Assembly: GCA_031271865.1 (NCBI GenBank)
Contig: JAISUW010000033.1
Coordinates: forward strand, 1 to 44,025
Length of the DNA: 44,025 nt
Direction of reading: 5' to 3'
From: Oscillospiraceae bacterium
GTDB lineage: Bacteria; Bacillota; Clostridia; Oscillospirales; Acutalibacteraceae
In this document: positions 25,586 through 33,798 of the stretch, piece after piece
Layout of the letters: every line of letters starts with the position of its first letter
How positions within the stretch are numbered: the first letter of the stretch is position 1
Program-made: the position numbers and the translations under genes
The notes under the pieces: model-generated
What the model saw: only the letters and a program-made list of their open reading frames with translations
Database searches by the model: none
What the model was told of the DNA's origin: nothing

Positions 25586-27043
25586 TTAATCGTTCTCCAC
25601 GTTCAGATACGCCTCCGAGCGCAGGCGGCGCATCTCTTCCAGTTCGGCATACATCCGTGCCCGCTTTTCCCCGCTGAGGTCATAGAAGAGCTTCGGGACA
25701 GCGCCCAGAATCCCCGCGGCCGCCGGGAAGAGCATACACATGGCAAAGAGCGCATACTTGGAGGCATCGGTTTGCTTGCCGAAGCCGGCATTGAGGTCGT
25801 AGCCGGTCGCTTTCATAACCGCAGTAGAGAGCGAGTTGACGATGTTGCGCACAATCTTGGCGGCCATGGACTTCACGGCGAGGGTTGTCCCCTCGGAGCG
25901 GAAGCCGTTCTTCCACTCGCAGTAATCCAGCGCATCCAGCAGGACTTCTTTCGGGATAATCTTATTGACGGACAAGGTGCCTTTATAGAGGATGTCCCGC
26001 CCCATGAGGAGTGCCACCATCGGTCCGGGCTTTTGGTAAACGCCGGCCGGACCGCGCCCCCCGATAGACCCGACCGCAAAGATAACCAGCGAGCAAACAT
26101 CTTTCAGGTGCTGCCCCAGTATCCACAGGAACTTGATGGGAAACACTTCACGGACTTTGTTAATGTAGCCGTAGGACAAAAACGATAGAGGTGCTCCCGG
26201 AATGATGACCACATTGCGCAAAGATTCGCTTCCAAGGACATCGATGTAGTAGTTATGCTCCCAAGTCGCTACGGAGAAGCCGGCGAAGAACTCCGAAATC
26301 ATAATCAAGAGCATGGGTTTGTTGTGCAGAATCGTGCGCAGACCCTCCAGGTAGTTGTGCTTCTCCGGGGATTGGGCGATGCGCTCTTTCGAGAACAGCG
26401 CAAAGAAGAGTGCCAGCAAGCCGCACATGGCTGTCGTCACAACACCCATGCTGACATAGGTTTTCTCCAGACCGAAAGTCACTTTGTTGTGGTTGACGAG
26501 GTCAATGAGTATCCCCATGAGAATCTGCGGGATGCTCTCCCAGATGGAGGAGATGACCTCCGCCATGGTATAGAGCCGCACACGGTCGTCCGGGGAAGGT
26601 GTGAGGTTGGAGAGCAAGCCCGTCTCACTGATGTCCCGCACCGTGCCGAAGGTCTCCTGCACCATGGCAAGTGCCAGCCAGAAGCCAATCTTGACCGGAT
26701 CCAAGGGGTCTTTGGAGAGGAATAGGGGGCTTGCCCAGTACAGAATCCCCATCAGTGTGCCGGGTATGGCATAGGCAACCAAATACGGCCGGAACTTCCC
26801 CCAGCGGGTGTTGGTCTTGTCGATCAGACCGCCGAGGAGAACGTCGTTGATAACATCCCATATCCCGTTGATGAAGCCGATGATGGAGTTCCAAGCCAAA
26901 TCCAGTTTGAGCACATTGATGACAAAGCGCGTCTGGAATTCGTTGATGTTGAAGTTCTTGGAACTGTCAAACAGCACATAGGACATGGTCTCCTTGCCGG
27001 TGATGTAGCGGCGGGAGAGGGTTTGTTTCTCTTCTTGCGCCAT
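25586..27043 (-). CDS. GPH-type sugar:cation symporter (MFS)
   Basis: The 485-residue protein has about 12 hydrophobic segments and the conserved GPH (glycoside-pentoside-hexuronide) features: a start region that pairs substrate and cation, WDVINDVLLGGLIDKTNTRWGKFRPYL in the first cytoplasmic loop (the family RxGKxRP-type motif) and SKERI further on. These carriers import glycosides with Na+ or H+. The start at 27043 follows AGGAAGGC. It has a C-terminal cytoplasmic tail (EKRARMYAELEEMRRLRSEAY). No hydrolase or regulator is adjacent, so the substrate is unknown; the GH43, beta-helix and GH172 enzymes elsewhere in the window make a plant-type oligosaccharide plausible. Confidence 0.82.
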   Translation of the reverse strand: MAQEEKQTLSRRYITGKETMSYVLFDSSKNFNINEFQTRFVINVLKLDLAWNSIIGFINGIWDVINDVLLGGLIDKTNTRWGKFRPYLVAYAIPGTLMGILYWASPLFLSKDPLDPVKIGFWLALAMVQETFGTVRDISETGLLSNLTPSPDDRVRLYTMAEVISSIWESIPQILMGILIDLVNHNKVTFGLEKTYVSMGVVTTAMCGLLALFFALFSKERIAQSPEKHNYLEGLRTILHNKPMLLIMISEFFAGFSVATWEHNYYIDVLGSESLRNVVIIPGAPLSFLSYGYINKVREVFPIKFLWILGQHLKDVCSLVIFAVGSIGGRGPAGVYQKPGPMVALLMGRDILYKGTLSVNKIIPKEVLLDALDYCEWKNGFRSEGTTLAVKSMAAKIVRNIVNSLSTAVMKATGYDLNAGFGKQTDASKYALFAMCMLFPAAAGILGAVPKLFYDLSGEKRARMYAELEEMRRLRSEAYLNVEND

Positions 27044-27083
27044 AAATTTCAGCCTTCCTCTGTATGTAATGCCTGCCAATTTA

Positions 27084-27112
27084 ATTTTACACTATATCTG
27101 CATAGAATGCAA
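27084..27112 (-). promoter_or_regulatory. Sigma-A promoter of the GPH transporter gene
   Basis: On the minus strand, TTGCAT (27107-27112) and TAAAAT (27084-27089) are 17 bases apart. Confidence 0.7.
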
Positions 27113-27184
27113 GGATAATTTTCAGCGCCGGTCGACAGAAGAAGTGCTTCTGCTGACCCCGCGCAAAAATTTACAATATAACCA

Positions 27185-27213
27185 TTGACAAGCGGTAATG
27201 AATTTGTTAGAAT
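27185..27213 (+). promoter_or_regulatory. Sigma-A promoter of the SPFH-tadA-aminotransferase operon
   Basis: TTGACA (27185-27190) and TAGAAT (27208-27213) are 17 bases apart, about 70 bases upstream of the first start codon. Confidence 0.75.
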
Positions 27214-27281
27214 GATAGCGATGGCTGCCCGAGGCGCAGCGTACCGCCCCGGAATCCGGCAGCCGCAGAAAGAGGCCTCCC

Positions 27282-28097
27282 ATGAAAAAGATAATCATCC
27301 CCGTTGTGATTGCCCTCGCCGTTTTGATTCTCCTCGGGGCGTCCGTGACCGCCGTCCCGACCGGCGCAACCGGTGTGGTGCTGACCTTCGGCGCACCGAC
27401 CGGGCGCACACTCACCAACGGTATCCATTTGAAAGTGCCTTTCGTCCAGACCGTCCAGAAAGTGTCCAACCAAATCCAGAAACTGGAAGTCCAAGCCTCC
27501 GCCGTTTCAAAGGATCTCCAAGCAGTATCGAGCGTCGTCGCCGTCAACTACAAAGTCGCGGCCTCCTCCTCTGTAGACATCGTCCGCAATATCGGCGCTG
27601 ACCTCTATGAGGACAAGATTCTCTCCCCCGCTGTGCAGGAGAGCGTCAAGAGCGCTACAGCGAAGTACACCGCCGAGGGACTTATCACCGAGCGCGCCAA
27701 AGTCAGCGCCGAAATGGCGGCCACCATAGAAGCCAAGGTCAGCGAATACGGCATAGTCATCCAGGAATTCAACATCGTGGACTTTGACTTCTCCGAGGAG
27801 TTCAACAAGGCCATTGAAGCCAAGCAGGTTGCGCAGCAGAACCTCATCAAGGTGAAGACCGAGCAGGAGGAACTGGTCGTCAAGGCCGAAGCCGCGGCCA
27901 ACGCCGCCGCCGCCCAGGCCAAAGCCATCCTCACGGAGGCGGAAGCGCAGGCGAAAGCCAACCAACTCCTCGCCGCCTCTATCTCCGCGAACCTTGTGGA
28001 GTATGAGAAGATTAAGAAGTGGGACGGCAAGATGCCGACAGTTACCGGCGGCCAAGCTATCATTGACTTCCGCTCCGTGACCGGCACCGCCGAATAA
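27282..28097 (+). CDS. Prohibitin-type SPFH domain membrane protein
   Basis: The 271-residue protein has one N-terminal membrane anchor (MKKIIIPVVIALAVLILLGA), an SPFH/band-7 domain (VPTGATGVVLTFGAPTGRTL, then VNYKVAASSSVDIVRNIG, then GIVIQEFNIVDFDFSEEFNKAIEAKQVAQQN) and an Ala/Glu-rich coiled coil near 195-235. Prohibitin-like proteins form ring scaffolds in membranes and often regulate proteases or lipid domains. The start follows AGAGGC. tadA begins 8 bases downstream. The partner protease is not obvious; the S41 homologue nearby lacks catalytic residues. Confidence 0.88.
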   Translation: MKKIIIPVVIALAVLILLGASVTAVPTGATGVVLTFGAPTGRTLTNGIHLKVPFVQTVQKVSNQIQKLEVQASAVSKDLQAVSSVVAVNYKVAASSSVDIVRNIGADLYEDKILSPAVQESVKSATAKYTAEGLITERAKVSAEMAATIEAKVSEYGIVIQEFNIVDFDFSEEFNKAIEAKQVAQQNLIKVKTEQEELVVKAEAAANAAAAQAKAILTEAEAQAKANQLLAASISANLVEYEKIKKWDGKMPTVTGGQAIIDFRSVTGTAE

Positions 28098-28105
28098 AGG
28101 GACTT

Positions 28106-28567
28106 ATGACAGATATGGACTTCATGCGCCGCGCCCTGCAACTGGCAGCGGAAGCCGCCGCCGATGGGGAAACCCCCGTCGGTGCGGTGGTCGTGCGGGA
28201 CGGCATCATCGTCGGCGAAGGCCGCAACCGCCGCGAGAAAGCCAAAAACGCCCTCTGCCACGCGGAGCTGGAAGCCATCCAAAATGCCTGCACGGCTTTG
28301 GGCGGTTGGCGGCTTTGGGCGTGTGAGCTGTTTGTTACCCTCGAGCCGTGCCCCATGTGCGCCGGAGCCATCATCAATGCCCGCCTCCGCCGCTTGGTCT
28401 ACGGCGCCGCCGACCCCAAAGCCGGCTGCTGCGGCAGCGTCACCGACCTGTTCGCCCTGCCTTTCAACCACCGCCCTGCAGTGGAAGCCGGATTGTGCGC
28501 CGCAGAGTCCGCAGCCCTCCTGCGTGGCTTCTTCCAATCCCTGCGCAGCAAGAAGCAGATGGATTAA
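28106..28567 (+). CDS. tadA: tRNA-specific adenosine deaminase
   Basis: TadA deaminates A34 of tRNA-Arg(ACG) to inosine. The zinc site is intact: HAE at 52-54 (His ligand and catalytic Glu) and PCPMC at 81-85 (two Cys ligands). Other family parts are TPVGAVVV, GEGRNRRE and NARLRRLVYGAADPKAG. Length 153 residues, normal. It sits between the SPFH gene (8-base gap) and the aminotransferase gene (16-base gap), in one operon. Confidence 0.95.
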   Translation: MTDMDFMRRALQLAAEAAADGETPVGAVVVRDGIIVGEGRNRREKAKNALCHAELEAIQNACTALGGWRLWACELFVTLEPCPMCAGAIINARLRRLVYGAADPKAGCCGSVTDLFALPFNHRPAVEAGLCAAESAALLRGFFQSLRSKKQMD

Positions 28568-28583
28568 CATTGAGGTATTACCC

Positions 28584-29768
28584 ATGCGCTTGGAAAAACG
28601 TATCTTCCTCTCCCCGCCCGACCTTACCGGCAAAGAAATCGATTTCCTCAGGGAAGCCCTCGATACCAATTGGGTCGCGCCCGCAGGCCCGCATATCGCG
28701 GCATTTGAGCTGGAGCTTTGTTCCACGTTATGCGGCTACGCCGCACCGTGCGGCTACGCCGCATCATGCGGCTACGCCGCACCGTGCGGCGTAGCCGCAC
28801 ATGCTTGCGCGCTGTCATCCGGGACAGCCGCCCTCCACTTGACGCTGTTAGAGCTTGGTGTGGGGGATGGGGACACGGTCTTTGTCAGTGACCTCACATT
28901 TGCCGGGAGCGTAAATCCCATCTTGTACTGCGGGGCAACGCCTGTGTTCATAGACGCGGCGCCGGACGGCTGCAACATGGATCCGGCGGCGCTGGAACGG
29001 GCATTTGCAACCCAACCCCGCCCCAAAGCCGTGGTTATCGTTGATTTGTACGGTATCCCCGCCGACTATGACCGCTTGCTGCCCTTGTGCGCGTCGCACG
29101 GTGTTCCGGTTATAGAGGATGCGGCGGAGGCTCTGGGCGCAACGTACAAAGGAAAGTCCTGCGGGCTGTTCGGGGCGTTTGGCGTGTTTTCTTTCAACGG
29201 CAACAAGATTATTACCACCTCCGGCGGCGGGATGGCGGTAGCGGCTGATGCGGACGCTATACGGCACATCAACTTCCGCGCCAACCAAGCCAAAGAGCCT
29301 GCACCCTACTACCTGCACAAAGAGTTGGGCTACAATTACCGTATGTCAAATCTGCTGGCAGGCGTGGGGCGCGCACAGCTGGCGAGCTTGCCGGACAAAA
29401 TTGCCCGCCGCAAGGCTATATATGAACGCTACCGAGCGGCTTTCGCCGACCTGCCGCTCACGCTGCTGCCGATTCCGGCGGGGTGTGCGCCGAACTATTG
29501 GCTGAGTGTCGCGGTACTGTCGCCCGAAGCACCGCTGTCGGCCGCCGCGCTCACCGAGCAGCTGGAAGGGGATAATATAGAAGCACGGCGCATCTGGAAT
29601 CCCATGCACCGGCAGCCTGTATTCGCTGATTATCCCCGTATCATCGCCGGGCGTGCGTCAAACGCAGACGAGCTGTTCGAGAACGGTATCTGTCTGCCCT
29701 CCGGTTCCTCCCTCACAGAGGAGGAGCAAGGGGAGATTATTTCGCGTGTATGTGACCGGCTGTCCTGA
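28584..29768 (+). CDS. DegT/DnrJ/EryC1-type PLP aminotransferase with a palindrome-encoded insert
   Basis: These enzymes transaminate keto-sugars for surface glycans. Visible motifs are FLSPPDLTGKEIDFLREAL, NWVAPAGPHIAAFE, SSGTAALHLTLLELGVGDGD, VIVDLYGIPADYD, VIEDAAEALGA and the PLP lysine in SFNGNKIITTSGGGM. Most of the 394 residues fit the family. Between ELCSTL and AHACALSSGTAA lies an insert of about 22 residues (CGYAAPCGYAASCGYAAP...) encoded by four 18-bp units of the palindrome TGCGGCTACGCCGCA. In relatives these flanks join directly (ELA.Y.G..HAVALSSGTAA), so the insert is probably recent and tolerated because it keeps the frame. The start at 28584 has GAGGT 8 bases upstream. The stop is 4 bases from the convergent S41 gene stop. 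Confidence 0.9.
   Translation: MRLEKRIFLSPPDLTGKEIDFLREALDTNWVAPAGPHIAAFELELCSTLCGYAAPCGYAASCGYAAPCGVAAHACALSSGTAALHLTLLELGVGDGDTVFVSDLTFAGSVNPILYCGATPVFIDAAPDGCNMDPAALERAFATQPRPKAVVIVDLYGIPADYDRLLPLCASHGVPVIEDAAEALGATYKGKSCGLFGAFGVFSFNGNKIITTSGGGMAVAADADAIRHINFRANQAKEPAPYYLHKELGYNYRMSNLLAGVGRAQLASLPDKIARRKAIYERYRAAFADLPLTLLPIPAGCAPNYWLSVAVLSPEAPLSAAALTEQLEGDNIEARRIWNPMHRQPVFADYPRIIAGRASNADELFENGICLPSGSSLTEEEQGEIISRVCDRLS
28731..28799. repeat. Four in-frame TGCGGCTACGCCGCA palindromes inside the aminotransferase gene
   Basis: Copies at 28731-28745, 28749-28763, 28767-28781 and 28785-28799 have an exact 18-bp period (15-bp palindrome plus CCG, TCA, CCG spacers). The fourth copy has the centre inverted (GTA for TAC). 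Confidence 0.92.
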
Positions 29769-29772
29769 ATCC

Positions 29773-31056
29773 TCAGGAATACTGCGCCGGGTAGGAGGCA
29801 AGGACGGCAGCTGCCAGTGATTCAGTGATAATTGCATCATTGGTGAGGTTGGCAGAGAGTTGCTTATTGATGGTGTAGTCCGGCTGCACACCGTGTACGG
29901 TGGAGCTGACGCGGCCGTAGGTGCCGCCGCCGTACGGTGTTACAACGCCGTAGGTAATCTGAATGGCACCCCCGACGCGGGAGAGCTTCTTGATGACCTG
30001 CGCGGAGTCATTCCCTGCCGTCTGGTAGCCGATGACTTTGACATAGCCGGGGAAGTAAGCCCGCAGGTTATACGCAAAGAGTTCCGCCGGGCCGTTGGTG
30101 GAGCCGTTTACAAGAATCACTGCGGGGTTGACGGACTTGAAGTCCTTGTCCGCCGCACGGTTCTTCACTTCCCCTTTGTTGTCTGTGATACTGTACATGG
30201 GCTTGGAACCGGAACCGACGGGGACGAGGTAGTCCAGGGTTTCCGCTGCGTATTCCAGCAGACCCTCCTGCGTGCCGCGCAAGTCGAACAGGAAAGCTTC
30301 CGCCCCTTGCGTGATGACGTTCATGTACGCCTCTTCCAACTGGGAGCGCGTGTTGGCATAGAAAGCGGAAATCTTGATGATTGCCACCTTGCTGTCCGTC
30401 ACGCTTGCGGTAACGGTCTGCACGGAATTTCCCAAGGGGATGTTCACCGTTTTGGTGACGCTGTCGCGCTCAAAGGTTACACGCACAGATGTGATGGGGT
30501 TATCCGTTTTGATGGTGTTGAGCTGCAGGATGGCTGTCGCTGCGGCTTCTGCAGACTCGGGCGTCAGGTTCTGCGCAGTAAGCAGTGTGCGTCCCTCCGC
30601 TTCCACAGAGGTCAGCAAATCCCCTGCGGCTATGCCGCTGCGGGCGGCAGGGGAACGTGTATCCACACCGGTAACCACAATCCCGCCGGCGCTGAGGTTG
30701 GCGTCTTTGTCGTAAGCGACCTGCAAGCCGAGGTTCGTGGCGGAGCCTTTCATCTGCTCCAGATAGGCATTGTACTCAGTGGTGTTCATGTACTTGCTGT
30801 AGGTGTCTTTCAGTCCGGACATATAACCGCGCACAAGTGCCTCATTGATGTCGTCCGTCTCCAGTTTGTTTTTGTAGTTGGAGCCTACCAAACCCGCTAC
30901 CTCACTCAAGACGGCGTTTTGGTTGGCGCGTCCGATGAAGTCATTGATTATTTTGTTATGCTGGTTCTGCGCATACATCATCGTGAGAGGAATGGTAACA
31001 GCTACCAGCAGCAACGCCAAGGCCAGCGCCGCGCCTATCGTAATCTTTCTATTCAT
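29773..31056 (-). CDS. S41 (CtpA-type) peptidase homologue, probable pseudoprotease
   Basis: This 427-residue protein has a signal anchor (residues 1-30), an N-terminal helical cap, a PDZ domain (about 100-190, with GIVVTGVDTRSPAARSGIAAGD) and an S41 fold (AFLFDLRGTQEGLLEYA, 255-270). The two positions that carry the Ser-Lys dyad in CtpA are changed. TASAAE-type Ser is replaced in NGSTNGPAELFA (Gly322), and the TxGKG Lys is replaced in GYQTAGNDSAQ (Asn349). It is therefore probably not a protease, and may bind peptides or regulate another protease. The start at 31056 is plain. It follows the CdaR-type regulator by 42 bases and is probably cotranscribed. The alignment is by eye; Ser319 next to the site could in principle substitute. 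Confidence 0.85.
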   Translation of the reverse strand: MNRKITIGAALALALLLVAVTIPLTMMYAQNQHNKIINDFIGRANQNAVLSEVAGLVGSNYKNKLETDDINEALVRGYMSGLKDTYSKYMNTTEYNAYLEQMKGSATNLGLQVAYDKDANLSAGGIVVTGVDTRSPAARSGIAAGDLLTSVEAEGRTLLTAQNLTPESAEAAATAILQLNTIKTDNPITSVRVTFERDSVTKTVNIPLGNSVQTVTASVTDSKVAIIKISAFYANTRSQLEEAYMNVITQGAEAFLFDLRGTQEGLLEYAAETLDYLVPVGSGSKPMYSITDNKGEVKNRAADKDFKSVNPAVILVNGSTNGPAELFAYNLRAYFPGYVKVIGYQTAGNDSAQVIKKLSRVGGAIQITYGVVTPYGGGTYGRVSSTVHGVQPDYTINKQLSANLTNDAIITESLAAAVLASYPAQYS

Positions 31057-31098
31057 GTCCCCTACTCCGTTAAGCCGAAAAGTGAATGGCGTTAATTT

Positions 31099-32187
31099 TT
31101 AATAACGAGTGGGTTTCGCGTCCAGATATTTCTTCACCATGAGCGCCACTTTGAAAACGATGGCGTCATCAAATTCGCGCAGATCCAGCCCGGTCATTTT
31201 GCGGATTTTCTCTAGGCGATAGACGAGTGTATTGCGGTGGACGAAGAGCCGGCGGGAGGTTTCCGATACATTGAGGTTGTTCTCAAAGAACTTCTGAATC
31301 GTGAAAAGCGTCTCCTCGTCCAGGCTGTCGATGGTGCCGCGCTTGAACACTTCCGAGAGGAACATCCCGCACAAACGTTTGGGCAATTGGTAAATCAACC
31401 GAGCGATGCCGAGGAAGTCATAGGAGATAATCTTCTTCTCGGTATCAAAGACTTTGCTGACCTCCAGCGACACCTGCGCCTCTTTGTAGGAATCGGCAAG
31501 GTCTTGGATGGTGGTGACAATGGACCCGATGCCGATGGTCGGTTGGATATAGCTTTCGGTGGAGACGGCATCGGCAATGGAGCGGGCGAGCTTCTCCAAC
31601 TCCGGTGTGCCGACATGGGGGCTGAGTTCTTTGACGAGGGCAATGTCGTTCTCGCTGATGCTGATGACATAATCTTTGTTTGTATCCGGGAAGAGAGCTT
31701 GTACAGCATCATAAGCGGAAATCTCGCAGCCCTCCGCCATACGAATGAGCAGAACGGAGCGCGGTACCTCGTTATTGAATTGCAGTTCGCGCATCCGCAG
31801 GTAGATGTCGCCGGGCAGGATGTTATCCTGGATCACGCTTTTGATGAAGGCGGCGCGGTCATAGCGCTCGCCGGCGTGCTGGTCTATGGTTCCCAATAAC
31901 AGAGCCGCCATGGCGACGCTCTGTGACGCCTTTTCGTCATTTCCGTCCACATAGGCTGTGTAGGTATACCCCGGAATGAAACCTTGCGTCATGGCATAGG
32001 TCCGTTCCTCAAAGGCAACGGGGGAACCGCCTGCTGTGAGAGCAGAATAATCAATAAGAACGGCGTCACCAATCTCTTCCGGGCGAGAAGACGCAACAAC
32101 CTTTCCCAGGTTATCCGCAACGCCGACAGTTCTCCCGATGGTTTCGGAAATCTGATTCACGATGTTCTGAAATAGGCGGTTCGCCAT
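31099..32187 (-). CDS. CdaR/PucR-type transcriptional regulator
   Basis: The 362-residue protein has an N-terminal putative diacid-recognition region (MANRLFQNIVNQISETIGRT, then VVASSRPEEIGD), a middle GGDEF-like degenerate region and a C-terminal HTH (FFENNLNVSETSRRLFVHRNTLVYRLEKIRKMTGLDLREFDDAIVF) typical of CdaR and PucR. CdaR controls sugar diacid (glucarate/galactarate) use; no such genes are seen here, so the effector is unknown. I chose ATG 32187, with GGATGG about 8 bases upstream; an ATG at 32199 abuts the GAGAGG. The S41-like gene follows. Confidence 0.85.
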   Translation of the reverse strand: MANRLFQNIVNQISETIGRTVGVADNLGKVVASSRPEEIGDAVLIDYSALTAGGSPVAFEERTYAMTQGFIPGYTYTAYVDGNDEKASQSVAMAALLLGTIDQHAGERYDRAAFIKSVIQDNILPGDIYLRMRELQFNNEVPRSVLLIRMAEGCEISAYDAVQALFPDTNKDYVISISENDIALVKELSPHVGTPELEKLARSIADAVSTESYIQPTIGIGSIVTTIQDLADSYKEAQVSLEVSKVFDTEKKIISYDFLGIARLIYQLPKRLCGMFLSEVFKRGTIDSLDEETLFTIQKFFENNLNVSETSRRLFVHRNTLVYRLEKIRKMTGLDLREFDDAIVFKVALMVKKYLDAKPTRY

Positions 32188-32309
32188 GATGGAATCCATC
32201 CTCTCAATAATACGGATTTCAGTTCGTATGGGACGATTCGGCAAATTGCACAAAGCCGTTGTATTGTTCTCAATTCGCACAAAAGGCTCGTCCGACAACC
32301 TTTGTATAT

Positions 32310-32338
32310 ATTGTACACCTTTTCTGCACAAATTGCAA
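32310..32338 (-). promoter_or_regulatory. Sigma-A promoter of the CdaR-type regulator
   Basis: On the minus strand, TTGCAA (32333-32338) and TACAAT (32310-32315) are 17 bases apart. The rest of the gap between the two genes (32339-32563) is AT-rich and holds nothing I can name. Confidence 0.7.
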
Positions 32339-32563
32339 GGGTTCTTCGTCAATTTTCTGCGCCGCGCATGAAAAATCTGCCCAAATTGGTCTAAGTTAGA
32401 ATAGAATCGCTTATATATTCGGCAAATTGCTTAAAAATACCTGTGGAAAACTGTTCAAATTGCCATTGTGAAAAATGCCGAATCAGCTGCTGCATGAGTT
32501 GAATTGAGGTGGGAGCAACCAAACCAATCCGTAAGGAGCGCGAAGCAGGAAGCCTTTTCCGGC

Positions 32564-33778
32564 TCAGAGGCTCGCGGCAAAGGCGGCACCGAACGCCGCG
32601 GCGGCTTGCAAGTCTTCCGGTGCCGGGACGAAGTTCACCTTAAACGGTTCCCCGAATACTTTACATTTGAGCTGTTCCAAGCGGCCTTGCAGATTGCCGC
32701 AGGCTTCCCCGCTCCAACCGTAGGAGCCGAAAAGCGCGGCAGGGCGTTTGGCAATATTTACGCAATCGGCGTGGGCAAGCAAATACCACAGCGGCGGCAC
32801 GGCATCGCGGTTAATGGTCGGGCTGCCCAGCAGGAAAGCAGTGCTTGCGTTGAGCTTTGCGGCGGCGGCGGCGTAGTCCGTATCCAAGTCCAGCTCGTAC
32901 AGGGAAGCCTCCGCTTCGGGAAGCGCTTGCCGTATGCCCGCCTGGATTGCTTCGGCAATCTGTTTGGTATTCCCATAGGCTGCGGCATAGAAAATCGGTA
33001 TGCGCAGCACGGCATCGGCAGGCAAGGGTGCGCTCCATGACCGATAGCATTCCACGGCGGCTTCGAGAAGCCTCCCTTTGGTCAGGACAAGGCCATGGGA
33101 GGGGCAGATGTACAGCAAATCTCCGAGCAGCGGCGAGAGCTTCTGCAGGCCTTTGCCTGCAAAGGACTTGAATGGGCTGACGATGCAGTCAAAATAGTAT
33201 TTCATGGCATCCAAGTAGGCACCGCCGTCGGCGGCGGCGGAAGCCGTATCGAGTACCTTTGTGTCGCAGAAATGCGCTCCGAACACATCGCAGGAGAAGA
33301 GTGCTTTCTCCTCGGGGCAGTAGGTCATCATCGTATCCGGCCAGTGGAGAAACGGCGCAATGAAAAAGCGCAGGGAGACATCCCCCAGTTCCAGTACATC
33401 GCCGTCTTTGATGATGCGGAGCTTGAGGTCAGCTTTGTTTGTAATCTGTGCCAAATACTTGGCGGCGACGGCGTTGGTGACAATCACCATCTCCGGATAG
33501 GCGGCGGTCAAGGCGGCAATGTCGCCGGCGTGGTCGGGTTCCGTGTGGTTGACGATGAGGAAATCGGGGGCTTTGCCGCCCAAGGCTTCTGTGATTTCGT
33601 CCGTTTGCCGGGACAGAAAGTCCGTGTGGGCACCGTCGATGAGGGCTGCTTTCTCGGTGCCTTGCACAACATAGCTGTTGTAACTCGTACCGTTTGCTGT
33701 GCGCATTACCACATCAAAGATGCGCAGGTTTGGGTTGAAGACGCAGGTGAATTGGATGCGCTTTGTCAGTTGAAGCAT
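32564..33778 (-). CDS. fprA: Flavodiiron protein (FprA-type)
   Basis: Flavodiiron proteins reduce O2 or NO in anaerobes. The 404-residue protein has the beta-lactamase-like diiron domain with all ligands: His78, Glu80, Asp82 and His83 in NHTEPDHAGD, His145 in FLHWPD, Asp164 in FSCDVFGAH and His228 in CPSHGLVL. A flavodoxin domain starts near 257 (IPIFYAAAYGNTKQIAEAI) with FGSYGWSGEACGNL. The start has AAGGAG 6 bases upstream. It is the last gene of the pyruvyltransferase-hisI-ADH-fprA run, 20 bases after the ADH gene. No rubredoxin is present nearby as a donor. Confidence 0.95.
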   Translation of the reverse strand: MLQLTKRIQFTCVFNPNLRIFDVVMRTANGTSYNSYVVQGTEKAALIDGAHTDFLSRQTDEITEALGGKAPDFLIVNHTEPDHAGDIAALTAAYPEMVIVTNAVAAKYLAQITNKADLKLRIIKDGDVLELGDVSLRFFIAPFLHWPDTMMTYCPEEKALFSCDVFGAHFCDTKVLDTASAAADGGAYLDAMKYYFDCIVSPFKSFAGKGLQKLSPLLGDLLYICPSHGLVLTKGRLLEAAVECYRSWSAPLPADAVLRIPIFYAAAYGNTKQIAEAIQAGIRQALPEAEASLYELDLDTDYAAAAAKLNASTAFLLGSPTINRDAVPPLWYLLAHADCVNIAKRPAALFGSYGWSGEACGNLQGRLEQLKCKVFGEPFKVNFVPAPEDLQAAAAFGAAFAASL

Positions 33779-33798
33779 GATTTCTCCTTACAGCATAA

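Noticed and set aside
29763..29778. Small inverted repeat TCCTGA-ATCC-TCAGGA over two convergent stop codons as a terminator
   Set aside because: Only six base pairs and no T-run on either side; probably chance from the convergent stop codons.
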